A DNA stretch of 64,000 bases, taken from assembly GCF_900113485.1 (NCBI RefSeq), contig NZ_FOPM01000007.1, forward strand, positions 1-64,000, in the 5' to 3' direction. Under the pieces are notes generated by a model. The model was given only the letters and a program-made list of their open reading frames with translations. It searched no databases and was not told the DNA's origin. This DNA is from Methylobacterium gossipiicola. GTDB lineage: Bacteria > Pseudomonadota > Alphaproteobacteria > Rhizobiales > Beijerinckiaceae. Shown here one piece after another: positions 18,285 to 25,385 of the stretch. Each line of letters starts with the position of its first letter. Within the stretch, counting starts at the first letter, position 1. The translations under genes were made by a program, and so were the position numbers.

Positions 18285-18631
18285 CCCAAGCTGTGCCGCC
18301 TGGGACGACCCCCACCGCCATTGTCATGCTTCAGATTGGTGGGGCGAAGGTTCATGCTGTTGCCATCGCGATAACGGACCACGGTGCGCTCAAAGTCACC
18401 GGCCACGAGGCGAGCAACGTAGATATTCCTCTGGGTACGGGGAGGACGGATGCGGACAAAGATACGTCCCTCGGAGTTATGGGTAACTCCCCAGCGACCG
18501 TCAGGGTGCAGGGCGTCGATGCGCTCGAAGTCGGAACGGTAGAGCCAAGCGGTGCGACCAAGGGCGAGACTGACCCCGATGAGGGCCACTCCGCTGGGAT
18601 CGGTGGCGTGGAAGATGGTGTTGCGTGCCAT
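18281..18631 (-). CDS. HNH-homing-endonuclease-like protein lacking the catalytic His
   Basis: 116 residues. The segment RLVAGDFERTVVRYRDGNSM followed by NLRPTNL has the layout of phage HNH_3/AP2-type endonucleases, where V-D/R-H-x-D-G-N is followed by N-x-R-x-x-N-L. The first His of the motif is Tyr here (VRYRDGN), so nuclease activity is doubtful. It sits between antirepressor-family genes in the prophage. Confidence 0.6.
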   Translation of the reverse strand: MARNTIFHATDPSGVALIGVSLALGRTAWLYRSDFERIDALHPDGRWGVTHNSEGRIFVRIRPPRTQRNIYVARLVAGDFERTVVRYRDGNSMNLRPTNLKHDNGGGGRPRRHSLG

Positions 18632-19007
18632 GAGGGTGGGCTTTCAGGTTCGCCCATGCGGCATCGAGCCGGCCCGAGGGTTCAGGTCAGTGACGGTAGG
18701 GCAGTGATTGGAATGGAGGCCGTGCGCTGTGGTGCTCACAGACGGCCATGAAGGCGCTTCGGCTAGGTAGGTGCCGAGAAGTCGATAGAGGGCGCTGGCG
18801 GGTGCTTGAAGGCGATTGCAGCGCCTATTGGTAGCGCGAGTAACAGCGCCAGCGGTGGAGAGTAGATGCCGTTATCGGGACATTACAAAAAACAAACGAC
18901 ACCGCTTGGATTGGACCAGGGGTGTCGCGATGGTGGGATAGACGGGTGCTGAAAGGGACATTGTAAAAGCTATAGGACGCCCCGACTGAAGCGGCTGGGC
19001 GAAACCT
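18632..19007. other. prophage intergenic stretch with inverted repeats
   Basis: 376 bp without a supportable gene. It holds an 8-bp inverted repeat (GCGCTGGCG at 18792, CGCCAGCG at 18847), a twice-repeated GGGACATTnnAAAA near 18877 and 18956, and the resolvase terminator at 18885-18927. Confidence 0.5.
18885..18927 (-). terminator. intrinsic terminator downstream of the resolvase
   Basis: Minus-strand stem CGACACC / GGTGTCG (18921-18927 with 18898-18904) followed by TTTGTTTTTTG. It lies about 80 bp after the resolvase stop. Confidence 0.65.
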
Positions 19008-19631
19008 TCACGCGGCCCGCTTGGCTACCTTTGCGATGGTCGCACGACTGCATCCGGTGGCAGCCTGTATCTGAGACCATGACACGCCCTTGGCGAGGAG
19101 GTCAGCGATACCAGCATTGCGCTCCTTGTCCTCAGGACGGCCCTTGTAGACACCCGCTTCCTTCGCCTTGAGCTGGCCTTCGGTCTGCCGTCTGCGGCGA
19201 TCCTCGTAGTCCTTGCGAGCTACGGCAGCGAGCATGTCGAGCATCATGCTGTTGATGGCCGCAAACATGCGCCCTGTGAACTCATCAGGGTTGGTGGTCG
19301 CCATCATCCACGAGGTGGGGAGGTCCAGCGCCACAACGCGGATCGACCGAGCTGCAATCTCAACCTTCAGCTTCTCCCAGTCAGCGGAGGTCAGCCGAGA
19401 TAGCCGATCAACCTGTTCGACCAAGAGCATGTCGCCTGGACGGGCATCCTTCAGGAGCCTGAACAGCTCTGGACGTGCCAGCTTCGAGCCGCTCTCGTTC
19501 TCCACATACCAAGCCGCGATGGTGAGACCACGTTCGGCCGCGAAGGCATCGAGCTGCCCTCTGGCACGCTCTGCATCCTGTTCGGTGGTGCTGGCACGAA
19601 GGTAGGCCCTGACGAACATCGAAAAACCCAT
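19008..19631 (-). CDS. serine recombinase of the resolvase/invertase family
   Basis: 207 residues, or 203 if the internal MFVRAYLRAS at 19619 is the start, which fits the family better. The catalytic Ser is in YLRASTTEQD, and the conserved Arg residues lie in LVEQVDRLSRLTSADW. The E-helix is present, and a C-terminal helix-turn-helix (GVSWSQIQAATGCSRATIAKV) binds DNA. Length and architecture match small resolvases and invertases. In this element it could resolve dimers or invert a segment; an inverted gene fragment near 20,755-20,835 shows that local inversion has happened. Confidence 0.92.
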   Translation of the reverse strand: MGFSMFVRAYLRASTTEQDAERARGQLDAFAAERGLTIAAWYVENESGSKLARPELFRLLKDARPGDMLLVEQVDRLSRLTSADWEKLKVEIAARSIRVVALDLPTSWMMATTNPDEFTGRMFAAINSMMLDMLAAVARKDYEDRRRRQTEGQLKAKEAGVYKGRPEDKERNAGIADLLAKGVSWSQIQAATGCSRATIAKVAKRAA

Positions 19632-19652
19632 CCGGTCTGATTTGGATAGTTC

Positions 19653-19682
19653 ACACTACCTCAGTCTGTTTTGGTTCGTCAA
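19653..19682 (-). promoter_or_regulatory. probable resolvase promoter
   Basis: Minus strand: TTGACG at 19682-19677, 18 bp spacer, TAGTGT at 19658-19653, about 22 bp before the resolvase start. GGTTCA half-sites lie just upstream. Inferred from consensus only. Confidence 0.4.
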
Positions 19683-20040
19683 GTTGGATTGGTGAACCAT
19701 ACTTGAGGGTGCGTTGAACCAGTCTGCCAGGAGCACACCCAAACTGAACCACGTTGATGAGGTCGCTCGGCTCGAAGTTGGTCTGCGGCCCCGCCGTACC
19801 TACGACCCGGAGCGGTAGGGAGACCACACCATCCCTGCCTGTTGAGCGAGCCTTACCGCGCCAACTCGCGCCTGTGGTTGCCGCTCTGTGGGCGCTCACG
19901 CATCGTTAGGCGCGATGATCGCGGGCGTTACCGCACGACAACAGGCGCGAGGGGTGCCGAGGGGGAAACTGGCAACCTCGAAAATGTCGATGCCCCCTCA
20001 CATTTTTCCGACGAATATTCGGGCTCCTTCAGGTGCACCT

Positions 20041-20157
20041 TCAGTACCGGCTATGGCTCCCCCACACCTTCGGAGAAGTGCCACGGTATCCGTTCACCAC
20101 GGCAGACAGGAGGAACATGGCGATGGCCAGGATGATGAAGTTCTTCCACGTCCACAC
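20041..20157 (-). CDS. 38-residue single-span membrane protein
   Basis: GTG 20157 is preceded by AGGGAGA at ideal spacing. The product opens WTWKNFIILAIAMFLLSAVV, one clear transmembrane helix, then a short basic tail ending SHSRY. It lies directly downstream of a cluster of CTTAAGG palindromes, so it may be the first gene of a tightly regulated phage operon. Tiny phage membrane proteins of this kind include holins, superinfection-exclusion factors and toxins; nothing here distinguishes them. Confidence 0.6.
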   Translation of the reverse strand: MWTWKNFIILAIAMFLLSAVVNGYRGTSPKVWGSHSRY

Positions 20158-20511
20158 TGTGAGGTCTCCCTGATGGTGGTGGTTCCAGACAGGAACCTCC
20201 GACCACGATAAACGAAAACCTTAAGGAGCCACTTAAGGTCTCCTAGACAACACCTTAAAGGTGAATACCATAATCATCATACCCTTAAGGGTACTGTCTA
20301 TAACCTTGTCTCCGACAGTTTATGACAACTGTCCATCTGCATCGCGGTTGCGGGGACCATCACCTCCCGTCCGGCCTCATGCCACCCGTGAGGGGTCGCT
20401 TCTGTCGGTCGTCGCTATCGTGAGCGGCGGTCCTTCAGGCGGGCTGAGGTGCCCGTCTCTATTAGCCTGTGTGCGGGGCAATGTGCTGTGAGGGGGTATT
20501 CATGCAGGAAA
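20158..20511. promoter_or_regulatory. operator-rich prophage control region
   Basis: An AT-rich 350-bp gap. Four CTTAA-centred palindromes lie in 75 bp: CCTTAAGG at 20219-20226, CTTAAGG at 20232-20238, CACCTTAAAGGTG at 20251-20263 and the perfect ACCCTTAAGGGT at 20281-20292. Next to them are ACTGTC/GACAGT arms (20293-20319). On the minus strand TATGAT follows the 12-bp palindrome, so a repressor there would cover the promoter. It precedes the 38-residue membrane protein gene. Confidence 0.6.
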
Positions 20512-20800
20512 TCAATGAGTTAGACGATCCTGCCTTGACCCCGTGTAGCCCATGACCAACAGCGTGAAGCCGTCTCGGCTCATGTCGAAGGAGCGGACCT
20601 TACGGTTGGCCTTGGGGCAGAAGGCGCTAACCTCTTGAAACATAAGGCTATCCAAATTTGGATGGCCGGCTTTTCGTAACGTGTCGATATCTCGGAGGAC
20701 GTGGTGGTGCTTCCTGTCGAAGTCGGCAGCCACATCACAACTGTTGGCGTTGGCCCCGCGCTGGCCGTTTCGGTCATCTCCGGGGAGCCTCGCGTCCTCG
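20512..20800 (-). pseudogene. broken Rha-family antirepressor
   Basis: The frame contains SCDVAADFDRKHHHVLRDI and later FDMSRDGFTLLVMGYTG, the two halves of the Rha (pfam09669) core. It stops immediately after MGYTG, where intact Rha proteins continue with a conserved helical tail. The N-terminal side runs into unrelated sequence and no good start precedes it. It is truncated on both sides. Confidence 0.7.
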
Positions 20801-20835
20801 ATACGGACCTCGCTAGAGGCGTTCGGGGCATGCAC
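20755..20835 (+). pseudogene. inverted N-terminal scrap of an antirepressor gene
   Basis: Read on the plus strand this segment encodes [18 protein letters not shown], a near match to [16 protein letters not shown] at the N terminus of the minus-strand gene at 23275-23736. It is therefore a small inverted copy lying inside the decayed Rha/BRO block. Confidence 0.65.
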
Positions 20836-20879
20836 GGGGCGAGTGCATGGACATCCCACCCGTGGCGAGCTTCTCCTCG

Positions 20880-21083
20880 CCTTGGATGTAGCCGCCCGTC
20901 CTTACGGATCGCGGGGAGGACGGTACCGGTGACCCAGTTCTGGAACTCACGGGCCTTCGGGTTGGCCTTTTGAGCACGCATGATGAGGTCGTAAAGGCCG
21001 CTCTCGGAGATGATGTTCACCGCCTTCGGGTGACCTAAGAACTTCTTAGCCTGCTGAAAGGGGTCGATGGAGCGCAGGCCCAT
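20880..21083 (-). pseudogene. BRO-N domain fragment
   Basis: Reads GLRSIDPFQQAKKFLGHPKA, then ISESGLYDLIMRAQKANPKA and NWVTGTVLPAIRKDG, the C-terminal half of a BRO-N (phage antirepressor) domain. The first half of the domain and the C-terminal effector domain are missing, and the frame continues out of register into the Rha fragment. Confidence 0.75.
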
Positions 21084-21084
21084 C

Positions 21085-21630
21085 TCAGTGACGGTTTCCC
21101 TTGTCCTGTGCCCTGACGAGTTCAAACGCATCTCTGCGATACCCATCAATCTCCTTCAGGCTGGTGCGGAACACGAGAGGGAAGCGCGGAAAGAAGGCAC
21201 CGGCGGGCTTCCAATGTATCCAGACCCAGAAACGCTTCTCTAACTCAGGTTTACCCCGCTCGTGATCGTACATGAGTTCCAAGCTCCGGCTCTTACCTGA
21301 AGGTACGACTGCCTCGCCACGGGTGTTCGTTTGTGATGCGATTAAACCGTAGAACGATGCGTGGTAGTTCACGCCAATGAAATCGGGGAAGCTTTGATGG
21401 ACATCTCGGATCACGATGTCACGGCGACTTTCATTGGTGATCTTGATGAGCGCGGTGGTGTTCATGCGGTAGTCGGAAAGAACCCACGAACCGCTTTCAT
21501 CTACCACTGCGATGGGATGAGCCCATGGCCGATTACGGAACAGCCGATCCCAGATTGTGAAGATCGCTGTTCCGATACCAAGGAAGCCGCCAACGAGCTT
21601 GATACCTTCCACAAACCCGCTGTCTAGCAT
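21085..21630 (-). CDS. membrane-anchored hypothetical phage protein
   Basis: 181 residues from ATG 21630, chosen because GGGAGAAA lies about ten bases upstream. One transmembrane helix near residues 8-28 (GIKLVGGFLGIGTAIFTIWD), then a soluble domain of roughly 150 residues with mostly beta-like composition (ALIKITNESRRDIVIRDVH, LELMYDHERGKPEL). No family is recognised. Its stop is adjacent to the BRO-N fragment. Confidence 0.65.
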   Translation of the reverse strand: MLDSGFVEGIKLVGGFLGIGTAIFTIWDRLFRNRPWAHPIAVVDESGSWVLSDYRMNTTALIKITNESRRDIVIRDVHQSFPDFIGVNYHASFYGLIASQTNTRGEAVVPSGKSRSLELMYDHERGKPELEKRFWVWIHWKPAGAFFPRFPLVFRTSLKEIDGYRRDAFELVRAQDKGNRH

Positions 21631-22155
21631 TTGATAGTTTCTCCCGAGGCACCAAAAGCGTCTGGCCGACATTCGTAATCTGGCACGCGGTTCAGTCCAA
21701 TGGGCCTCCAATCTGGGTGCCCATTTCCAGCGCCACCATAGCGACTGCCAACGGCCTCCAGTGCAGATTGGCCGGTCAGGTGGCTGAGACCACTTCACGG
21801 CCGCTGGTGAATGCCTTCACCATCCATGAGGACGGGCACAGCGCAATGTGCGTGCTGCCCAGGTAGAAGCACAGCGCACTGCCCTGCACCATATAGTCCG
21901 CCCACCAACGTCCTCGCACTACGGAGGAGGTCTCAGCCCAGAACTCGCCAAGCAGTGGCACTTTTACGAAACAACTACGGAACAGCTTCTCACACACGAA
22001 ACCGAGGATTTGCATTGTCGTGGTCTCAGTCGCTTGCCGGGATTGGCGTGCCGCGAACAGTTCCGCTTATGGTGCGAAGTTCCCTCCAAGTCCACGCGGC
22101 CTGATGTCTAGTTGTCTTTGCGATCAGAAAGTGTTTCTATGGGCATAGCAACTAT

Positions 22156-22179
22156 CCACCGGTGGGTTATATATCACCC
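22156..22179. promoter_or_regulatory. overlapping palindromes, probable operator
   Basis: CCACCGGTGG (22156-22165, perfect) overlaps GGGTTATATATCACCC (22164-22179). An AT-rich core between GGGT and ACCC fits a regulator site over a -10 region. It lies just after the MarR-like gene stop and upstream of the membrane-anchored gene on the minus strand. Confidence 0.4.
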
Positions 22180-22212
22180 AGAGTGTTTATCTCATTCATT
22201 AAGCTGCCCTGT

Positions 22213-22746
22213 CTAAATTGTAGCGATTGAGGATGCCCACTCCCTTGCGGAGGGCGCTAAAACCGAAACTCGTTCGCCTGTCTGGATGGACACCAGATCA
22301 GACACGAACTTACAGCCCTTCTTTGTGAGGAACGCCGCCTTCCTGCGGTACTCACGAGGGTCGTCAACGGCTTCAATCAAGCCGAGCCCTGGCATGTCTG
22401 AGCGGTGCCACTCACCAAGCGCCATTAGATTTCTCGATACGGAGCCTAGGGCGATACCAGAGGCGTCCATGAGTTCCTTCATGGTGATGCCAGGGTGCTG
22501 CGCTACTTCAAGCGTGATCTGGAGCGCCTGAGGAGACATCAGGTCAATCCACTTGCCGTCTGGGCGCTTGATGTTTCCCGTAAGCCGCGCGTGACGGATA
22601 ATCCTGATGAGCTTTGCGACTTCAGACGATGGGATTTGGTGGTCCACGAAGGTGCAACTATGGATTTGGAGGGATCGGACAAATCCATCTGTCGCAACCA
22701 CTCCCAGCATCGTCAAGCATCGCTCTGGGATGAAATCGCTACTCAC
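22213..22746 (-). CDS. MarR-like winged-helix regulator (phage-encoded)
   Basis: 177 residues from GTG 22746, with GGAG five bases upstream. Residues 70-160 form a winged helix: ALQITLEVAQHPGITMKELM, recognition helix GIALGSVSRNLMALGEW, then a wing with LIEAVDDPREYRRKAAFLTKKG. This follows the MarR pattern with DPRxxRxxxxxLTxxG. The N-terminal 60 residues are unassigned. In this island it is the best candidate for a lysogeny-type repressor, because no CI/Cro-type gene is visible. Confidence 0.8.
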   Translation of the reverse strand: MSSDFIPERCLTMLGVVATDGFVRSLQIHSCTFVDHQIPSSEVAKLIRIIRHARLTGNIKRPDGKWIDLMSPQALQITLEVAQHPGITMKELMDASGIALGSVSRNLMALGEWHRSDMPGLGLIEAVDDPREYRRKAAFLTKKGCKFVSDLVSIQTGERVSVLAPSAREWASSIATI

Positions 22747-22828
22747 CTCTACTCCACGAGAATTTAGTCCCTGTGTTCATCGCAGCTGCCCAGCCGTAAC
22801 TCGCTGATCTGCCTGCGCTGGGAGCCGC

Positions 22829-23278
22829 TCATTCGCGATCATCGTGAGCCGTGTGGCGGTAAGTGTGGCGCTGGTGAATGGTCGAAAAAATCATGGGAGG
22901 ATCGCTCAGTTTACATCCAGCCGCGCTGTTTGGCTGACGACGGGCCAGCCGAAGGGCCTCGACATGCGTAGGTATGCGCGGTGCCTGCTGCGCCTCCAGC
23001 TCCTGCCAGCGGTCGATGATCGCGGCCCGAAGCTCGACGCTGTAGCCAGAGACGAGGATCAGACACTCGCGCTTGGGAAGGTTGAAGATCGGGTAGCTCT
23101 GCCCATTCTGAGGGTTCGTATAGGTGTCCTCAAAACTGAGGAGACCCCCTCCCCCATGGAGCGCAATCAACATCGCGCGTACGTCCCGCATCACGTTGTC
23201 ATGACGCTTCCGGGTCTTTTCTGCGATCTCCCGGCTCGACATCGTGAGGTTGGCGGGAATGGTGGTCATCATGTTCAT
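22829..23278 (-). CDS. Rha-family phage regulatory protein
   Basis: 149 residues. Core blocks [20 protein letters not shown] and [19 protein letters not shown], then RWQELE, match the Rha family; Rha of phage P22-type elements interferes with lysogenic control. The C-terminal 45 residues are not conserved-looking and may reflect a frameshift or variable tail. ATG 23278 overlaps the stop of the upstream gene (ATGA), so translation is coupled. Confidence 0.8.
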   Translation of the reverse strand: MNMMTTIPANLTMSSREIAEKTRKRHDNVMRDVRAMLIALHGGGGLLSFEDTYTNPQNGQSYPIFNLPKRECLILVSGYSVELRAAIIDRWQELEAQQAPRIPTHVEALRLARRQPNSAAGCKLSDPPMIFSTIHQRHTYRHTAHDDRE

Positions 23279-23736
23279 GTCCGGTGCTCCTTGAGGGGCT
23301 CCTTCCGAGCTGCTTCTTCACGCCTCCCACGTTCGGCCTGGACGAACGCCAGGGCAGCTTCGATGGGGTCTGCGAAGTTCGGGAGCGCGGGCTGAGCGGG
23401 AACGAGGGGCTGAAGCGTCCCTCTACGCCACGCCGTGAACACCTTCACCACTTCCACCTTGACCGCGTTCGCGCGTTCCGTGCGGCAGTGCATGGTGACG
23501 TAGAGGGCCTGTTCCTCGTTGAGGTAGAAGGCCGTGGTAGGCCGTCCTCCCTTCGGGCCAGGGTTTGCCTTCACCGCAGGCAAACTCCCGAACTGCTCCA
23601 ACGTGGCCCGGTTCGGCTCGATGATGTTGGATCGGATCATGGCTGGCTTTGCCATACCAAGCGCCTTGGCGAGGTCCGTATCGAGAACCCGAGGCTCCCC
23701 TTCGACCTCATGGACCGTGAGGGCGAGAGACGGCAT
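23275..23736 (-). CDS. phage antirepressor-like protein
   Basis: 153 residues. The N-terminal part is [20 protein letters not shown] and contacts DNA or a repressor in related proteins. The centre [19 protein letters not shown], then [16 protein letters not shown], is shared with a truncated copy at 18057-18284. The C terminus is Glu/Arg-rich and helical. It is the middle gene of a three-gene overlapping operon (23963 to 22829). Assigned to Rha/antirepressor-type regulators by pattern, not by a named family. Confidence 0.7.
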   Translation of the reverse strand: MPSLALTVHEVEGEPRVLDTDLAKALGMAKPAMIRSNIIEPNRATLEQFGSLPAVKANPGPKGGRPTTAFYLNEEQALYVTMHCRTERANAVKVEVVKVFTAWRRGTLQPLVPAQPALPNFADPIEAALAFVQAERGRREEAARKEPLKEHRT

Positions 23737-23963
23737 CAGGCTTCCGAGGTGGCATCGTCCAGGGCACCACGCACGTAGCCACGGGAGATAAGACGGCTCT
23801 GCGCTCGGGCTCGTTTATCAGCCTCCATGAGGTCCGCGAGGGCATCCGTGATTGCGATGCGAAGCGCCCACCCTTCGTTGCCCTCGGTGGTCACGAGGTA
23901 GGCTTGAGCGATGGCCTTGATGGGACAAGAGGCGGGTGGCTGGGTGTCGTCTCTCGGTGCCAC
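23736..23963 (-). CDS. small phage protein, first gene of the antirepressor operon
   Basis: 75 residues, mostly helical (GWALRIAITDALADLMEADK), no recognised domain. Its stop overlaps the start of the next gene, which supports co-expression with the two antirepressor-family genes downstream. It is the gene nearest attR. Confidence 0.6.
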   Translation of the reverse strand: MAPRDDTQPPASCPIKAIAQAYLVTTEGNEGWALRIAITDALADLMEADKRARAQSRLISRGYVRGALDDATSEA

Positions 23964-24155
23964 GCGGTGATGCCCCTTCGATCCGCCGTGAGAACGGATA
24001 GGGAACGCTCCACAGGTCGATAGGTTCGGCCAAGGGTGGGAAGGAATGAATTAATGGCGCCCCGGCGAGCTACCTTGACGGTCACACTACACTCTCACAC
24101 AATGGCACCAAGCGGTCTCGTTAAGTCATTGTAATTACGGGAGATAACTCGCTCC

Positions 24156-24187
24156 GTGGAGGTTCGAGTCCTCTTGGCCGCACCAAC
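24156..24187 (+). other. attR: right attachment repeat
   Basis: Exact 32-bp copy of 10163-10194, carrying only the 3' part of tRNA-Leu. Upstream is phage DNA, downstream is chromosome. Confidence 0.92.
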
Positions 24188-24203
24188 ACAGTTGTGTTGG
24201 TGC
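24180..24203 (+). terminator. original chromosomal tRNA-Leu hairpin
   Basis: GCACCAACACA / TGTGTTGGTGC, an 11-bp perfect inverted repeat whose left arm is the att core. Before integration it would have followed tRNA-Leu directly. Confidence 0.6.
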
Positions 24204-24410
24204 TCAATTGTCGGGTGACGGCGAGGGAATTTCCGCCGGCCCTGTCCATCGAAAGCGCGATGGACGTCGTCCGGGTGAGAGAGGCTCGAGGCCGATCTCC
24301 GCATGCGTGCGTGAGATCGCAAAACTCTCTTGTCTGACGGTGTCCCGCAGGACGAACCGTGGCGCGGCAGGTGCGTTGATCCGGAGTTCTCTCTTGAGCC
24401 CGGACCCGTG

Positions 24411-24617
24411 ATGACCGACAGCCCGCCGCCCGATCCTCATGCCCCGAAATCCGTGAACGTCTCCGAGCCTTGGACGCGCGCCTACTGGGCCCGCTACTTC
24501 GAGGTGCCCGTGGAGGAGATCGAGGCCGCCGTCGCCGCCGTCGGCGAGGCCCCCTCCGATGTGGCCGACCGCCTCGGCAAGAGCTGGCCGGCGCGGGATG
24601 GCGGCGGCATCGTCTGA
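24411..24617 (+). CDS. DUF3606 domain protein (68 aa)
   Basis: Starts MTDSPPPDPHAPKSV at 24411. The rest, WTRAYWARYFEVPVEEIEAA followed by a V-x-x-x-G pattern, is the DUF3606 signature (YWxxxFxVxxxxLxxAVxxVG). These small soluble proteins are common in Rhizobiales, often in stress-related clusters, with unknown function. The longer frame back to 24330 lacks support. Confidence 0.8.
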   Translation: MTDSPPPDPHAPKSVNVSEPWTRAYWARYFEVPVEEIEAAVAAVGEAPSDVADRLGKSWPARDGGGIV

Positions 24618-24676
24618 GTTCGCCACGCGTTTCAGCCGCCCTCTTCCCGGCGGCACGTCGGGGTACGTCTGGGGTT

Positions 24677-25129
24677 TCACAGCTCCGGGCCGAACAGATC
24701 GACGGTGACGAAGCCGCGCGCCTCCATCCGTTCGGCCAGGACCCGGCGGTGGCAGCGGGCCGGGTCGCGCTCGAAGCAGAGCAGGCAGGTCGGACTGCGG
24801 GCCGCGAGATCGCACAGGGCGTCGAGGGCGAGGCCGCCATCGGCCGTATCGAGCACCTCCTCGCAGTAGATCTTGCGCATCAAGGCCGCGTCGTCGGCCC
24901 GCGCCGCCTGGCGACCCGCCTTCGGGGTGCCGAGGCTGCGGGCGTGCGCGTAGGACAGGCCAGCCGCCTCGAGCCCGGCCTTGAGGGCGCCTTTCGAGAA
25001 TCCGCGCTTGCGCGAGTTCGCCACGGCGCGGACGTCGGCGAGGGTGCCGACCCCGGCATCCGTCAACGCGAGGGTGAACCGCTCGAGGTCGAGACCTTCG
25101 TAGCCGATGGTGAACACAGTCTTGCGCAT
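24677..25129 (-). CDS. DUF488 family protein
   Basis: 150 residues. FTIGYEGLDLERFTLAL at the N terminus, then LADVRAVANSRKRGFSKGAL, and a late CFERDPARCHRRVLAE motif define the DUF488 family, whose conserved Cys and His/Arg suggest a metal or nucleotide-binding enzyme. Function is unknown. It stands alone between two oppositely oriented genes. Confidence 0.9.
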   Translation of the reverse strand: MRKTVFTIGYEGLDLERFTLALTDAGVGTLADVRAVANSRKRGFSKGALKAGLEAAGLSYAHARSLGTPKAGRQAARADDAALMRKIYCEEVLDTADGGLALDALCDLAARSPTCLLCFERDPARCHRRVLAERMEARGFVTVDLFGPEL

Positions 25130-25385
25130 GCGAACCCTTGAGCAAAGGACGAGACGTGACCGGGACTTAGGCGATCCGTGGGGTCGATGGCGACCCTTCG
25201 GGGCGCCCCGTATGTGGCTGTGACGCCATGCCTTCCCGAAAAGCGCCGCAATGCCGTCAAAGCTCTGTTAACTGCGCACCGGCAACCGTGGTCCCATGTT
25301 GCGTGCGTGGAAAGAGATGGGTCGGGCATCGATGTCGAGGACGAACGGGACCGCGAACCTCCTCGCCCCCCGCCGTGACGGCCGG

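Larger units (their letters stand above)
10163..24187. mobile_element. 14-kb prophage remnant or phage satellite in tRNA-Leu
   Basis: Bounded by an exact 32-bp repeat of the tRNA-Leu 3' end. The integrase faces inward from attL; almost everything else runs on the minus strand towards it. Recognisable cargo is a tyrosine integrase plus a second integrase stump, DUF4238, RNase HI, one very large virion protein, a degenerate HNH protein, a serine resolvase, a MarR-like regulator and intact and broken antirepressor genes. No terminase, portal, capsid, tail or replication gene is seen, so it cannot make particles alone. Codon and base composition are clearly less GC-rich than the flanks. Whether it is only decaying or works as a satellite cannot be told from sequence. 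Confidence 0.92.

Noticed and set aside
19651..19899. 82-codon minus-strand frame upstream of the resolvase
   Set aside because: GTG start without a ribosome-binding site; its 3' part overlaps a good -35/-10 pair for the resolvase, so it is more likely promoter DNA than a gene.
21776..22015. 79-codon minus-strand frame
   Set aside because: No ribosome-binding site, no domain, and an amino-acid composition rich in Trp/Cys/Ser that looks random.
24079..24110. Plus-strand TTGACG-N17-CACAAT promoter inside the prophage facing attR
   Set aside because: The -10 is weak and no gene with a ribosome-binding site follows before the att site; probably chance.
10108..24203. Possible integrative conjugative element
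   Set aside because: No relaxase, type IV secretion or transfer gene is visible; the virion protein and antirepressors point to a phage origin.
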